Below, one piece after another: positions 33,188 through 45,819 of a DNA stretch of 64,000 nucleotides. The stretch's first letter is position 1. Every line of letters begins with the position of its first letter. Source of the DNA: Kingdonia uniflora (taxonomy: Eukaryota; Streptophyta; Magnoliopsida; Ranunculales; Circaeasteraceae); the NCBI GenBank assembly GCA_014058105.1, contig JACGCM010001272.1:930001-994000 (forward strand), written 5' to 3'. Below the pieces are notes generated by a model. That model was given only the letters and a program-made list of their open reading frames with translations, did not search any database and was not told the origin of the DNA. A program made the translations under genes and the position numbers.

Positions 33188-35160
33188 TCATAAATCTTCT
33201 GTTGAATCTTCTTCTGATCCTTGTAGCATCAAATCTTGATTTTTGTCCTCCGTTAAATACCAGTCTCTTAGGTTAATAGTCGCTTCAATTGTGTCAGGCG
33301 CTAAACTACTCCTATAATTTGTTATTAATCGTCTAGCTCCACTGAAAGCTGCCTCGGATGCTATTGTTGATACTAGAATTGCAAGAATGTCGCGAGCGAT
33401 CACAACAAGAATAGGATATTTGTTTTCATTAATCTTCCACCATTTCAAAATGTCAAAATCCGCATGTAGATCTATTATTTCTTAATCGAGGTAATAGCTC
33501 AATTCATTTGATACGCTACTCTGGGCTCCTCGGCGAATGTTCTCAAGTATTATTGACGCCGCATAATCTCGTGGTATAGATAATCTTGGTTGAACAGGCG
33601 GTAATGGTCCATTAAATTTTTCAGTCGACTCATAATCCTTAAATAATGATGTTATAGTACTTCTAGCTGATTAATTCAATTTCAGAAGTATATGTAAATG
33701 GATAAAGGACTTCCTTATAAAAAAAATTAAGTACATTAAGCTTAAATTGGGGGTTCAATGATGTAGCTACGACCCAAGCCAATGGAATATGTTCAAAATA
33801 CTTTTTATACTTTCCATACATTTCGACACAAATGTTTTCAAATTGTCTATTATGTTTATGTTTTTCAAATGTTTCACAAATGTTAACTAAATGCCTAATA
33901 ACTTCAGAAGATATAACATGATAACTCTTGGAAAAACATAGTGTTGCTTCATAAGAAACTTTAAGATAATCTCTAAGTAATTCAGCTACTACCCAATCAT
34001 CATCAGTGATAGTGTGAATGAGGTTTTTTGACATTTGATATTGCGTAATTGGTTGTTTTAAAGAAAGTACCACATCTGACATAAAAAATGTTGAGTTTCA
34101 CCTATGTTGAACATATAGAGGTGGTTTTCTCAGTTTTTTATTTTGAGCATGACATATTTTTGTAAAATCTTGATAACGTTTTTATGAACTGTGCAAATAA
34201 AGTGTTGTTTGTCTCACATTTTCCAAAACATCTTTGCATACATTTAATCCATCTTTTGCCATAAGATTAATAATGTGGCAACAACATCTAATTTTGAAAT
34301 ATTGACCATTATGTTGAACATGTAGCCAATTCTTTAATTCTGTACTAGCGCGGTCATTTGAACTAGCATTATCTAAGGAAGTAGAAAATATTTTGTTTGA
34401 AATTCCATATTCGTTTATCGTTTCAAAAATGGAATTATCTATAGTTAAACCATCATGAGGGCTTTCAAGCAGCCTAAACCAAATAATTCTTTTATGTATT
34501 ATCTAGGAAGAGTTTGAGAAGTGTACAGTAACACAACAAAATCCTAGTTTTATTGGAGAGCTCCATAAATCACTCGTAAGCGATATTTTCCAGGAGTATT
34601 TTGCAAGACAATTTTTAATTTTTCCTTTTCAATTTAGTAGAATTTAAAAATATCAGCTTTAACTGTATTTCTACTAGATGGTTGAAAAATATCTCCATAT
34701 GTTTTCCCAATAAACCTTTTAAATGCATCTTTTTCAGAAAAACTAAATGTTTGTTCGTCCAAATTATAAATCTAACCAGTTTTGCATGGGCGACATCTTG
34801 ATTAAAGCAAAAAAGAAGTAATATTACTTGTTGGAGACCTACCTAATAGGGTTTGTGTAGGATCTTGATTTTTCTTTCAGTCTTCCATATGTTTTTTAAG
34901 GTAGGAAGTCCTGCCTGTGTTTTTGGCAGAGTAACCTTTTTATCACAATATTTGCAATCAACCTTTTGTATCATCACACCAGACTATTTTCCTGATCAGG
35001 ATATAAAACTTCATACTTAGTAAACCATAGCCAAACATCTGATGTTGTCTTATTTGCTCGTTTCAGCTTTTTACTATATGAGGTAGGCATTTGAGGGCTA
35101 GGAATTTGGGGACTCGTATTTTGGGTGGTCGGAGTTTGAAGCATATCCCAGATCCAACAA
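33188..35160 (-). pseudogene. hAT transposase, decayed
   Basis: Reading the minus strand: a BED-finger start (KRANKTTSDVWLWFTKY, about 35070), then the RNase-H-like catalytic region in broken frames with DNASSND and RCCCHIINLMAKDGL (about 34240-34400). Next come an open part at 33663-34082 (MYGKYKKYFEHIPLAWVVA) and the C-terminal dimerisation domain at 33188-33448 (SEAAFSGARRLITNYRSSL). Many stops make it inactive. Order and motifs are those of plant hAT transposases. Confidence 0.85.
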
Positions 35161-35936
35161 CAATACCAAACATATCCCATATCCATTCTCATGAACCATG
35201 GGAGGAATAACCGATTTCAATTTGAACCTAACCTCCAATCTGGCCCTATCGCTAAGGACACTAAGGTGGAAATTTAACAGGGAGAATGTAGAGTTCAATC
35301 TTCAGAAGCAGTTCAAGATTGACCTCCAATAGTTCTGGAGACTAGGCTAATAGAGATAAGGAGGTTGAAGGTGATGCAAATCAATGCAGATGGCAAATCA
35401 AATCAAAACAACAAAAACTAATCATAAATTCATAAATAAACTAAAAGTGGAGTTAAACTCTAAGCAAAGAAGATGTTTATACTTATATGCTAAAAGGAGA
35501 GGTGGTGTTTGAGAGATGGATGGTAAGGGTGTCTCTTTATAAGATGCCCTGCTTCTTTGATTTTGAGAAAGAAAGAAATAGAGACTTCTAAATATAGACC
35601 AGAGAGTGTGAAAGAAACAAAGAGAAAGTGAGGCTTTAAATAGAGAAGCAAAGACTCCAATTGTTAGATTTTTAGGCTTCAAGGCCTAGTTTCTAGTTTC
35701 AAACGGCTATATTTTACATGGGCTATTTCGGGTTGAGCTGGGCTTGGGCTAGTTTGGGCCTGACTTGGGCTAAATTTGGGCCGGGCTGCGGGCCAACCCA
35801 CAACAATAAAAAGTGGCCTGTGGCCCGTCTATGTAATTAATCGGGCCGGGCCAGGTTGAGCTAGCCCATTAATGACGTCGGGCTGGGCTGGGCCGGCCCA
35901 TGGGATTTGGCTCATATTGCCAGCTCTAAAGGAAAT

Positions 35937-36090
35937 AAACATTTGAATTAAGAACTTCCCTCTAATTCCTCTATTCTTCTTTGTTTCACTTGGTAATCTT
36001 ACCATTTTACTTTTCTTTTTCTATTTCGGCTATAATCTTGTGCTAGTGTGAATTTCGGTTCCACTATCGCTAAAAGGGCAATTTCCGGCA
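35937..36090 (+). repeat. Chromovirus 3' LTR, right part
   Basis: Continues the LTR interrupted at 17475. Once the hAT and its duplicated 8 bases are removed the sequence is continuous. The right end is not fixed; ggca near 36090 is only a guess. Confidence 0.4.
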
Positions 36091-36305
36091 TTGATTTCAA
36101 TTTTACTTTTTAGAAGTACACCTCTTATAAGTTTGATCCATGATATCTCTTCCATGACAAAACTCAGAAACTCTTGAGCATCTCCCAGTTAGATATAACG
36201 GATAACTTTGGTGTTTTAAAGTTGCACTACTAAAAGTATCTGGCCTTGGGCTTAGCGATTGCTTTGGAAAACCATTATCTTCTCTGCCATTATTAAGGGG
36301 AAATA

Positions 36306-37055
36306 TAGGGCTGGCAGTTTGGGCTAAATCCCATCGCCCAGCCCGCCTCGAAAAAAATTCAGCCCAAACTGGTCTGACATGCTCTTCGGGCCAGCCCAAA
36401 CTGGCCCAACTAATTGCATGGGCGGGTTGTGGGCCACCTTCTTTAGGCAACGACCCGGCCCGAAAGTGACACTTACAAAGCCCGACCCAAAGTTAGCTGA
36501 GTCCAACCCAGAAAAAATCCAACCCAAACCGGCCCGACATGCTCTTCAGGCAGCCCGAACCGACCTAACTAATTGCATGGGCGGGCTGTGGGCCACCTTC
36601 TTTAGGCAGCGGGTCGGCCCAAGCCCGATCCGAAAATAACACGTACAAAGCCCGACCCGAAGTTAGCCCAAGCCCGGCCCGAACTAGACCAAGTGTTTTA
36701 AAGAGTTGTTAATGGATGGAGAAATGAGGTTTAGAATGCCCGAACCCCCTATTTCAGGGTTTTCTTTAAATACATATAATGAATATTTAGTTTTGTCTTA
36801 TAAAAAATATAATATGTTTAATTTAAACATGAAATTCATTAGTACATCGGCCTGAAACGTCATTTTTAAAGCGTGGCCCGGAATGACCCGCTGAAACCCG
36901 GTCCGTACCTGCCCCGATTATACCATGGGCGGGCGATGAGCTGAAGTAGGTTGACGGCGGGCCGGCCCGAATAATGTATATGGCCCAGCCAGCCCAGCCC
37001 AAACATTTGTTTGGCCCGGAAAAACTCGGCCCGACCGCCCAAACTGCCTGCCCTA
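36306..37055. mobile_element. Non-autonomous hAT-like element (MITE)
   Basis: 750 bp with inverted ends tagggctggcagtttgggc and its complement (gcccaaactgcctgcccta). GCCC-rich throughout, no coding capacity. It contains a 159-bp tandem duplication (about 36357-36676; anchors taattgcatg at 36411 and 36570). No clear 8-bp target duplication was found. Confidence 0.75.
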
Positions 37056-37961
37056 TATATGAGGGGGTTCTATGAGTAAATCCATTATCTTCTGCTTTCT
37101 TCGAATTGTTGACTCCATGGTATTATCATTTTCAAACGTTTGTGATGCTGGTGCAACACTTTTCAACAGGTCTGAAACAGTACAGCGTTGAAGTCCAATA
37201 TTAGGACTACCCAAGGATTTTACAGTCGCGCAATCGACAAAAGCAAATCTGCAAGGCAAAAAATGGCACGATATGTTAACAGCTAAAGTAAGTGTGGGTC
37301 AAAAAAACGTTTTATTGTTCTAGCAAATGAGGAGAAAAAACTCAGCTTAGGGTGTCATACTGATATCATTACCATAGCAAAAGATCTATGGCTCAGAGCA
37401 AAAACAAGAATGATTCTAGTATTTCAGTTCAATTGAGCAACAAAATGAGGACAGCAGGGATATCATGAAAAATGCCAATAATGATCAGAACAAGAAGAAG
37501 GGGTCATGTGGTCTTGAGCTTATTGAACAAAGATGAGCTGAAAATAACAAACAGCAGTGTAAAGCAGACAGCATTTGCTCAGAACTTTAAGGGCAAACAT
37601 TACTGTAATGAAAATAAAGGCTCATGCAAGGAGATGAAGTGGAAGGAACCTTGAAATTGTTAGAGAGGAAATAGGCTTAGGCCTTGAGAACTCTAGAAAA
37701 ATACCATGAGAAGCCTGCAAGATGGATAGGAGAAGAACTGATAAACTTGGAGAAACTATTATAGAAACTATTATAGAAACATAATTCAGGAACTCAATGT
37801 CTAACTGTCATATCTGGATATCTGAACTATCAACTACTAGTATAGAATTAGAAACTAGTATTTCTACATAATTCAGGAACTCAATGTAAACCCAAGAATC
37901 ATTATATTACCATACTTTACGAGCTCGGATTCATCGTTCATACAGCATCTTTTATAATTGG
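37056..37961. other. Flank between the MITE and ABA2
   Basis: A minus-strand frame at 37053-37250 (FAFVDCATVKSLGSPNIGLQ...) is preceded by an acceptor-like ccttgcag and could be a stray exon, but I do not recognise it. The rest is AT-rich and presumably includes the 3' untranslated region of ABA2 near 37961. Confidence 0.35.
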
Positions 37962-40900
37962 TCATCTGAACACTCTAAGTGAATGATTTACACATGAGAA
38001 TCCTCCGTCCACCATAAGGTTGACCCCACTGATGTATCTTGCCTCATCACTTGATAAGTAAAGCACCGTATCAGCTACATCACTCGCGGTCAACTCCACT
38101 CCTTTTAAGTTAGCATGGGTTCCCACAAATGCACGAAAACTCTCCCATGCATCCTCAGTTCTTTCCTCCTCAGGCAAGTGTGCTAAAGCCAACTGTGTAG
38201 CAACTGCATATGGTGACACACAATTGACACGTATCCCGTGTGCACCAAGTTCTGCTGCAACGTTCTTAGTGAGCCCCACGATTGCATGTTTTGACCCAGT
38301 GTATGCATGTGGCCCCACGCCACCTATAGCACTTGCAACGCTAGAAAGAGAAACAATTGAGCCCCTGGCACGGGGAATCATAATGCGTGCAGCATGTTTC
38401 ATCCCTATGAAAATACCCTTTACATTCAAATCAAACACCTTCCCAAACTCTGTTATATCCACATTGCGGATATCGCGAGTGGGACTACCAGACATCCCTG
38501 CATTATTAACGACAATGTCAAGTGCACCAAATTTATCGACTGTGAAGTCAAAAGCCCGGCACATATCATCCTCGACAGTGACATCACATCGGAAGAAACT
38601 TACATTGCAGTCTCCACCAAGAGACTCACATAATCGCTGACCAAGTTCTTCTTGCACATCGACAATACAAACTTTAGCTCCGTGACGATGAAACAACACC
38701 ACAATTCTCTCACCTATGCCACTGGCACCACCTGTTACCAAAGCCACCTTTCCTAGCAACCTGAAAATATACAACAATCACTGTACACATATAAAAGAAC
38801 AGTAAGGGATGTAAAGTTCATTGGATAAATGCCTAAAACATCATTTTTTGCATTGCTAATCATCATAGTTTTGGCAAATCCAGTTGAGAAGTTACTAAAG
38901 GAATGTCAAAAGTGTTCCTTGGTTGTTAGTTAAATCTGAACCTCTCCTGAAGTCTTCACAAGGATTTTCCATTAGACAAGTTTTAGCAGAGTCAATTGAT
39001 ATACTAAGAGCATCAAACACCTACAGTATTTGCGAGAAGCATGAGAGACTTGTGATCTTCATCTCTGTAGTGAATCTAGTGATAAGGTAATCCGTAGTCG
39101 TAGCTCTAGGGTGAAGCACGTATATCTCAATTCGTGGCCCTTTGGAATCATTGCTATCATCTAGGTAACCCAACCGAATGTGCTTCACAGTTAATGCGTG
39201 CTCATTCAAATGTTTTTGCACTCAAATAAAACAGTTAAAAACTAAAAACCTGTAATTAATAAGCAAGTCATAATTATCAGCCAAAAGGAAGTGCAAACAG
39301 GTATTCTGCAATAGGAATTTTGCAGCAGAACTAAGACATGATGGGCCTTTTCTTGAAGGATGAATATACACGAAAATTATGAGGATCATCTCAATAATGC
39401 AGTTAAACAATTGGGCAGTGTTTTAAGATATGAGTTGAACTGATTTTGGGCTCAAAGCAGGACAAAATAGCTTTTGGTTTATGTACAGTGATAAACTTTA
39501 GTCAGTTAAATGGATTAGAAAATCAAACTAGAATGTGCCTACATTAACTAACAAAATACACATTCAGAGCTGTGACTACAAACTACATAAAAGATAAAAC
39601 AAAGCTTAGTGACAAGGATAAGGAGAGTGAGCTAGAGGGTCCGAATCATAGATGGACATCATACACCTCAAAATATAAAAGAACACAGCAGCCAACAACA
39701 CTTCACAGTTTGTGACATTCAAAGACTACAATTTGGGATCAGCTCTTGAAGTCATTCAACAGTGGCTTGGGTGGATATACTTCACTGGATCAAATCTTGA
39801 AGAAGAAAATACTACAATTTGTGAAATTTTACATTTCAAGGAGGAAAAACTGCCTGTTAAGTACTTGGAATTACCCTTGCTCTGCTGTAAATTATCTGCT
39901 CAAGCTGATCTCCATTGGTCAATCAAATACAGAAAAAAAATTCTAAATTCTACAAGTTTCTCTCTTTTGGTGGAAGATTGGCACTTATAAAAAGTGTTCT
40001 ACAGTCCTTTACTATCTATTGGTTAGGACGTTTTGGGCTCCCTAAAGCAGTTATGATGAAGATTGAGAAGACATTCAAAGACTTTCTTTGGACTGGAAAC
40101 ATTGATAGAAAAGTCATTTTAACAGTTGTTTGGGTGGATACTTGCATGCCTAAGAAAGGAGACTTGGGTCTGAAAAAATTGAAAGAGTTTGCAAATTTTG
40201 TCATTACTAAAACAGTTTGGAACCTTGTGTCAGGTAAGAAAAACCTATGGTCTATGAAGGCGACAAAAAGATATCTCAAACAATAGTCCTTTTGGACTTT
40301 AAAACCACCTGATGATTGCTCATGGGGTCTGAGATTTATGCTTAAAAGAAGGAACTTTATTTTAGAAAATTGTAAAATTATTGTTGGAAATAGAAGTACT
40401 ATTTTGGTATGACTCTTGGCTAAAAAATGGAATACTCCTTCAAAGACTTAGTCATACCAATATATCCTCTCCAACATAAAGAATACTGAGAAAATGGAGG
40501 CTGTCAGAAAAAAGAAGCAATTGGACTATTCCCACAGCTAGAATTAGATCACCAGATCTGGCTCAAATCTGGAGAGAAGATCAAAATTCTGAAAACCCTG
40601 CTAGTGATTATGAAGATATACTCATATGGAAACCCAATAAGTAAGGCATATTTACCACAAAAACTGCTTGGGAATAACTGAGATATTGGCATAGACTGGT
40701 TTGGAATAAAATGTCACTACCAAGACACTCATTCATAGCATGGTTTGCTCTAAGGAATAGACTGAAGACAAGGGTTGTGTGATGCAAGATTGGAAAATAA
40801 GTCACATCTATTTTTTGAATGCAAATTCTTTAAGTTTATATGGTCTAATATCTTGCACTCTCTTGGAGTTACAAGAGAAGCAGGTAGCTGGGACGAGGAA

Positions 40901-42092
40901 TTTAACTTCCTTCTGAATGTTACTATTGATCAAGCTAGAACGGAAAGACCGAGGGCAGCATTTTGTACTACTATCTACTGTATTTGGGAGGAAAGAAACC
41001 ATAGACACTTCAGACAGACCACTAACTCCAATCCAAAGATGATATTCTTACAAAAGTAAAGCATCCGATTTCACAACAAGCTTAAGCTTCCAAAGCACCA
41101 CTCTGGGGAGCACAGTAACAAGCAGACTCTCTAAATTTGTGAGTAATTCGTAAAAACAAAATGCCAAAATGCTGCACAGATAAGAGCAGTTACGGAGCTA
41201 TTTTGGACTGCCCAATGGCATTCTAATATTCACTTATACAAATGAAGCACAAGAAAATCAGAACACAGACAACCATTCCCTTCTTGCAGTCATTGGGGGT
41301 ATGGATCTGGCAGTTAAATTGGGTTGAAGTAGACATCTATACAGAAAACCAAGTTTTATCTCAGCTGGTATCTTCTGATTGCGTTTCAGACTGGAGAAAA
41401 ATGAATAAATACAGGATAATTGATAAGTGAAATATGAAAATGAAGATAGTCAACTTCAAGCAAAGACACAAAATTCTCAAACAAGGCTGCTAGACATTTA
41501 GTATATCCTTTCCTCTCCTTTTTCCTTTGAATTGGCAATTCTTTGTAATGCTGATTCGTTAGGGATTTTCGCTTGCTTGTAACTTCATTTCAATTCAATA
41601 AAATCTGGTGGGGGTCTACCCTAACCCCAACTTCCTTCCTCAAAAATAAAAATAAAAACATTTCACAGTTAAAACAAGCTGGTTCACTCTATTTGTCACA
41701 AGCTGTCTTCTAATATCAATTCTCCCTTTTTTTCCCACTAATTTCTGGAGATCGAACCTCCTAATCAAGCTGAAGAATTCTACATTACTATTAGCAGTAT
41801 GTCCATGAATACAATGTAAAATTATATAGCATGTTGTAGATGATCAAATTGCTTAAAGGGTATGCACTGTACCTAATCTAGCAAAATTAATCTCAGCAGT
41901 CTGATTTACGATTCTTAACCATTCCACCATGCAGACAATTATACATTAACATATATTAAATATAATTTGCTAGGCGGAAATTAAACAGAAACTAAGCAAT
42001 ACCAACCACCATAAATTAAAGAAACTACAGTTTTCGGTTGATTACCTTTGATGAGGAATAATGGTATTAGTTAGAGAACCACTGGTGGACAT
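37962..42092 (-). CDS. ABA2: Xanthoxin dehydrogenase-like SDR (ABA2 homologue)
   Basis: Cytosolic short-chain dehydrogenase/reductase; in Arabidopsis ABA2 oxidises xanthoxin to abscisic aldehyde. Exon 1 is 42092-42046 (MSTSGSLTNTIIPHQ plus two bases) and exon 2 is 38760-37962; the split Arg codon joins exactly to LLGKVALVTGG, giving 281 aa. Motifs: TGGASGIG nucleotide loop, CIVDVQ with the Asp that favours NAD, NNAG, Ser in LSSVAS, and YTGSK of the catalytic Tyr-x3-Lys. The short first exon, LAHLPEEERTEDA and the C-terminal NHSLRVFR match ABA2 rather than other SDR110C members. The intron (38761-42045) holds an antisense LINE. A 5' untranslated exon probably ends at 42352 (cag/gtaact), with its intron running to 42137. 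Looks intact. Confidence 0.87.
39711..41657 (+). mobile_element. 5'-truncated LINE (L1 type) in the ABA2 intron
   Basis: 1.95 kb, plus strand, antisense to ABA2. It keeps the end of the reverse transcriptase (LALIKSVLQSFTIYWL, FLWTGN, CMPKKGDLGLKKL) and a zf-RVT-like part (HLFFECKFFKFIWSNIL), in broken frames. It ends with an aataaa signal at 41597 and an A-rich tail. Flanked by acacttcacagtt (39698-39710) and acatttcacagtt (41658-41670), a 13-bp target duplication with one mismatch. Confidence 0.88.
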
Positions 42093-42412
42093 GACTGGAG
42101 ATTTTTCTTTTCTTCTACCCCTTTTGTGTAAAATTTCTAAGGACAAAAAGTTTGAGAAAATTTTCTCAATGTTAGATCCCTCTCAAGCAAATTTTACTAT
42201 GAATTAAGTTTTAATATTATGGTTGCCATGTTCAGCTAGCTTTTTTTCATTTCAGAAAATCACACTTAGAATATCAGATTACTTGACAAACTGAAATTGG
42301 AAACTGTAATTAAGAATACCATACAAAAGGAACATTTGAGGTTTCAGTTACCTGATGAACTACTGAAGGGCGCCACTTGAAATCTCTCCTTGAATACTAT
42401 AGTCAGAAGAAA

Positions 42413-42434
42413 AGAGAGAGAGAGAGAGAGAGAG
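42413..42434. repeat. (AG)11 microsatellite in the ABA2 leader
   Basis: On the minus strand this is a CT run, about 320 bases upstream of the ABA2 start codon and inside the likely 5' untranslated exon, a common place for CT tracts in plant genes. Confidence 0.85.
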
Positions 42435-42549
42435 GGGGAAGATAAGAAGAAAAAAGAGTAGGGGGAAATGTAGGGTGGTCTGTGGAGTGAAACAAACGGT
42501 TCAAACTGTTGTTTAGTATTTGAAAGCTATTGTCATGGAAGATTCTTAG

Positions 42550-43014
42550 ACTAGTATACCGCAACACAATGGGGAAACGACCGAAAAATTAATTATTTTG
42601 CATTTCCGTTATGCAAGTTGCTTTGGTTACGAATCTGCAATTCAAGACCCAAATAAATCAAACTTTCAAAAATATTTATAGTTGCAATAAAGAAAACTAA
42701 TACTTATAATTGTAAGAAAGTTGAGAAGATGTAAACACTTCATATTTGACATTCAATAAAGAGAGAAAAGTGGCATTGTCATGGTAATTTGTCAAATCTT
42801 ACTATGTAATTTTGACAATATAAAGACCTGGAAATGTTAACAATACAACAACTCCTATTAATACTTCATATACACAAACACATAAAATTATCACGGACTT
42901 AACATCAACAAAATAAAGATGCATTTAAAAATAGCATATGGGAAAAAGACTTAGGTCCAATCTTACCAATATACAATAGTTTCATACATATGATGAAGTT
43001 CATACAAAAGTTTA
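42550..43014. repeat. Dispersed ~460-bp repeat, copy 2
   Basis: Second copy of 15854-16312, starting actagtatacc and ending catacaaaagttta. Same orientation relative to the minus-strand gene that follows. It lies about 460 bases upstream of the ABA2 start codon, beyond the leader. Confidence 0.85.
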
Positions 43015-44619
43015 ATACCAAAAATATAATCCAATAAAAGTTTAATACCAAAAAGATATCCCATTTACAATCATCAAATCTCACAATGAATAATTCATAA
43101 ATTAGGGATTATTGTTATTAGTTGCATCAACCCCATAAACCAAAAATCAAGGGAAGCGAAGTTGTACATTAAATTAGCAATGAAAGAATCCAACTACTCT
43201 ATCTTTAGTTATTAGATTGAAGATAATTTAATGTACAACTACTCTATCTTTAGTTATTAGATTGAAATTTAAGAAGATAAATCCAGTAAAAATATCTCTC
43301 GTTTTGCTCCAAAAATATTCCTCTCATCTACAATAAGGCTATTAAAAATGGAATCAAACAAAGAAAAAAACACCCAAACGAATCTGAAATCCTCCCCAAA
43401 ACAATCCAAATAATTGGTGAAAAAGAATCCAATCAACCATAAAAACTACTCTATCTTTATCTTCCTCTACCAACTCAACAAAGCTAAAAACATCATCAAC
43501 AACAAACCAACATAAACTACTCACATTTCCACCATAACCACAAAATCAAACACAGTTCCATCTCTAAAACATAGAAATCAAAACCAAAACTCATTATTAG
43601 AGAGAGAAAGAGACCTGAAAAAGAAAAACTTTTGAAGATTTTTGCGATTTGAGCAATGGTGGAATTCGTCTACGCGAAACATGGCTTCTCCCTCCATCCA
43701 CAAATTGCACTTTGGGTACGAAAATCAGATCTAACGGCAATACAAAGAGAGATAGAGAAAGTGCAACAACCACAATCTAGAAACACGAATTTGAAACGAA
43801 ATTCTCTTCTATGAGATGAGAGAGAGCAAGAGAATCTTCTCTTGTGTGTGCGTAGTAGGGACCGATACGACGGAAAGACAAGTTTCGTGACATTTTTAGC
43901 ATTTGAGTAGTTCATTTTGGTGTCTAGCTTTCCCAAAAGGAGTGTTTATGAATTACAATAAATTTAGGGGCAAATACCAAAATAAACTTATCGTTTTCAT
44001 GTCTATAATCTCCTTTCTCTTCCTTCCTAAATAAATAGATATCAATAGATAAATCAAATTGTACCTATGTAAGCAAAGATTATGTTGATATATTAATATA
44101 TTGAAGTAATGCAATTTCAAAATATTTTGCCCAAGAGACAATCAAAGAAGTCAAAGGATAATGGTGTGGTAGAATTATTATCATGAAAGTCTTGAAAGAT
44201 AATTGGTTATGGATGTTGTACAGTGAGAATGTTGAATTTTAGAGGGAAAAAATGGTATGTGATCTGAAAAAAAAAAAAAAATCAACATTTCTTTTACTTT
44301 TATTCATTGAGTCCCTACGTCTATGATATTTATGCCTTTGGGATAGCTAGACACCAAAAATAGTACATCAAAATCGGACTCCTAAAACACCTTTGGTCGT
44401 TTGATAATGCTTAAAGGAAAAGAAACAAAAAATAGAAAAGTAGAGCCATGCCCTTTTTTAAACGCCCCCTTCCCCTATTTAGAGCATATCAACATCACCT
44501 CAACGACTCTGGTCTCCAACTTTCTTTCCAAGGTATTATTTTCTTGCACAACTTTTTGCCCAAAGGGGTTTTACTAGGCAGAGATTTTTGAAATTTTATA
44601 TGCTTGTATTTAATGTATT
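43015..44619. other. Intergenic region upstream of ABA2
   Basis: AT-rich. Holds a small tandem duplication (actactctatctttagtta at 43193 and 43238). The segment 43600-43900 read on the minus strand looks like a CT-rich leader with a cag/gt junction near 43616 and could be a distal upstream exon, but there is no support beyond composition. Confidence 0.35.
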
Positions 44620-45583
44620 TCGAGAAATAGGTCAGACTTAATCTTATCAATCAATGATCTAGGATTAAACACAAACAACTAAAAGTAAAGACAATGAATT
44701 AAATGACACAAACAATTGTTCACTCTGTGGAAACTCTTTACTCAGGAGAAAAACCATAGGTCGTTGTCGATGCACGCGACAACCAAAAATCCACTAATAA
44801 AAAAGAGTTTAATCTGAATTACACTTACATACTTGATAATACCGTCTCGTGATTATCTCTCTTCTGATTTAAGCTTCAAACCCTATATCTTTCGTTCTCG
44901 CAACGACTCTCCTTCGTTTTCGCAACGACTCTCCTTGATTTTACAACAAAGAACACCCTTCGCAAATCACTCAAAAATAATATATGTGGGAAGTAGGATT
45001 AACTAATTCAACATCAACCTCAAGATTTTTAGGTTTTTGATCGATGTTGATTTGTTTATCTGATAAAGAATATTGAGCTCTTTCAAAATAAACTTGGTAG
45101 AAAAATGAGAGGCAAAAAAAAAAAAAAAAAAATTGCTTAAATACTAAAATAGTTTTTCCCGAGATTCGTTTGAACGACGCCCAAAGTCGTTCGAACGAGA
45201 TATACCCAAATAAGCCTACAAAAAGATGTAGTTTGATAAGTCGTTTGAACGAGATCCAAAGTTGTTCGAACGAGATACCCAAATAAGTCTACAAAGACTC
45301 GTTTGATAGATTGTCTTTTCCCATAAGTCATTCGAACGAGAAAGCAAAATAAGTTAAAAAAAACAAGGGCAGTTAAAACTTTTGGCTTTTGCTTTATCAA
45401 AGTTCCACTTACCAACTTACCTTCTCGATCGTTGATTGTAGAAGACTTGTCTGGCGGTCTTAATTCTGTCACTATCTTCGACTGAGATAACCAAGGAACT
45501 CCACATACAATAAATGAGACAAACCAAAACCTTTCAGTTTTGACGAGGCAAGTCGTCCCGGTATGGAACATCCCAAGGAGGAG
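44620..45583 (-). mobile_element. LTR-like debris with TTCGAACGA motifs
   Basis: No intact gene. Between 45165 and 45340 the palindrome-like tcgttcgaacga recurs five times with changes, and an A tract of about 22 lies near 45114-45132. The texture matches 7760-8250. Probably two old LTR/leader fragments. Confidence 0.3.
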
Positions 45584-45819
45584 TGTTAGGAATTGGGTTC
45601 CGCCCAAGGTGGGAACCCAACTGGGTTAGGGTGTCCTATTGGACTCTTAACAAACCCATATAAACTAGGGTTTATGTGGAGAGTTTTAGAGAGAGTATTT
45701 AACCCCTTAAAGAGTTTCGTATTTGTAACACAGAACAACCTATCAATAATAAACTCTTTATTTTTCTCTCATAGTAGAATAGTTTATTATCCAACAAATC
45801 TGATTTTGTCTGGTTAACA
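45584..45819 (+). repeat. Copia-type LTR (3' LTR or solo)
   Basis: 236 bp with TGTTAG...TTAACA ends. A purine tract, aaggaggag, stands directly before it, which suggests a 3' LTR of a truncated element. No 5-bp target duplication and no partner LTR in the window. Confidence 0.6.

Larger units (their letters stand above)
17476..35928 (-). mobile_element. hAT transposon with a nested Tat retrotransposon
   Basis: Terminal inverted repeats: tagagctggcaat at the left (17476) and attgccagctcta at the right (ending 35928). The 8-bp target duplication is aaggcaat (17468-17475) and aaggaaat (35929-35936), with one mismatch. Excluding the nested retrotransposon it is about 3.2 kb, a normal autonomous hAT size. 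Subterminal regions are rich in GGGC/GCCC motifs. The transposase gene on the minus strand is decayed. Confidence 0.9.

Noticed and set aside
37053..37259. Minus-strand frame FAFVDCATVKSLG... as a gene
   Set aside because: Only one short exon-like block with an acceptor-like cag; no start, no donor, no recognised family. Kept as a note in the flank entry.
43670..43936. Minus-strand 88-codon frame upstream of ABA2
   Set aside because: Composition is that of a CT-rich leader with Ser/Cys/Phe-rich translation; no domain and no conserved context.
44971..45607. Overlapping minus-strand frames (103 and 156 codons)
   Set aside because: They run through the repeated TCGTTCGAACGA region, which gives repeated SFERL/LVRTT-type peptides; repeat artefacts.
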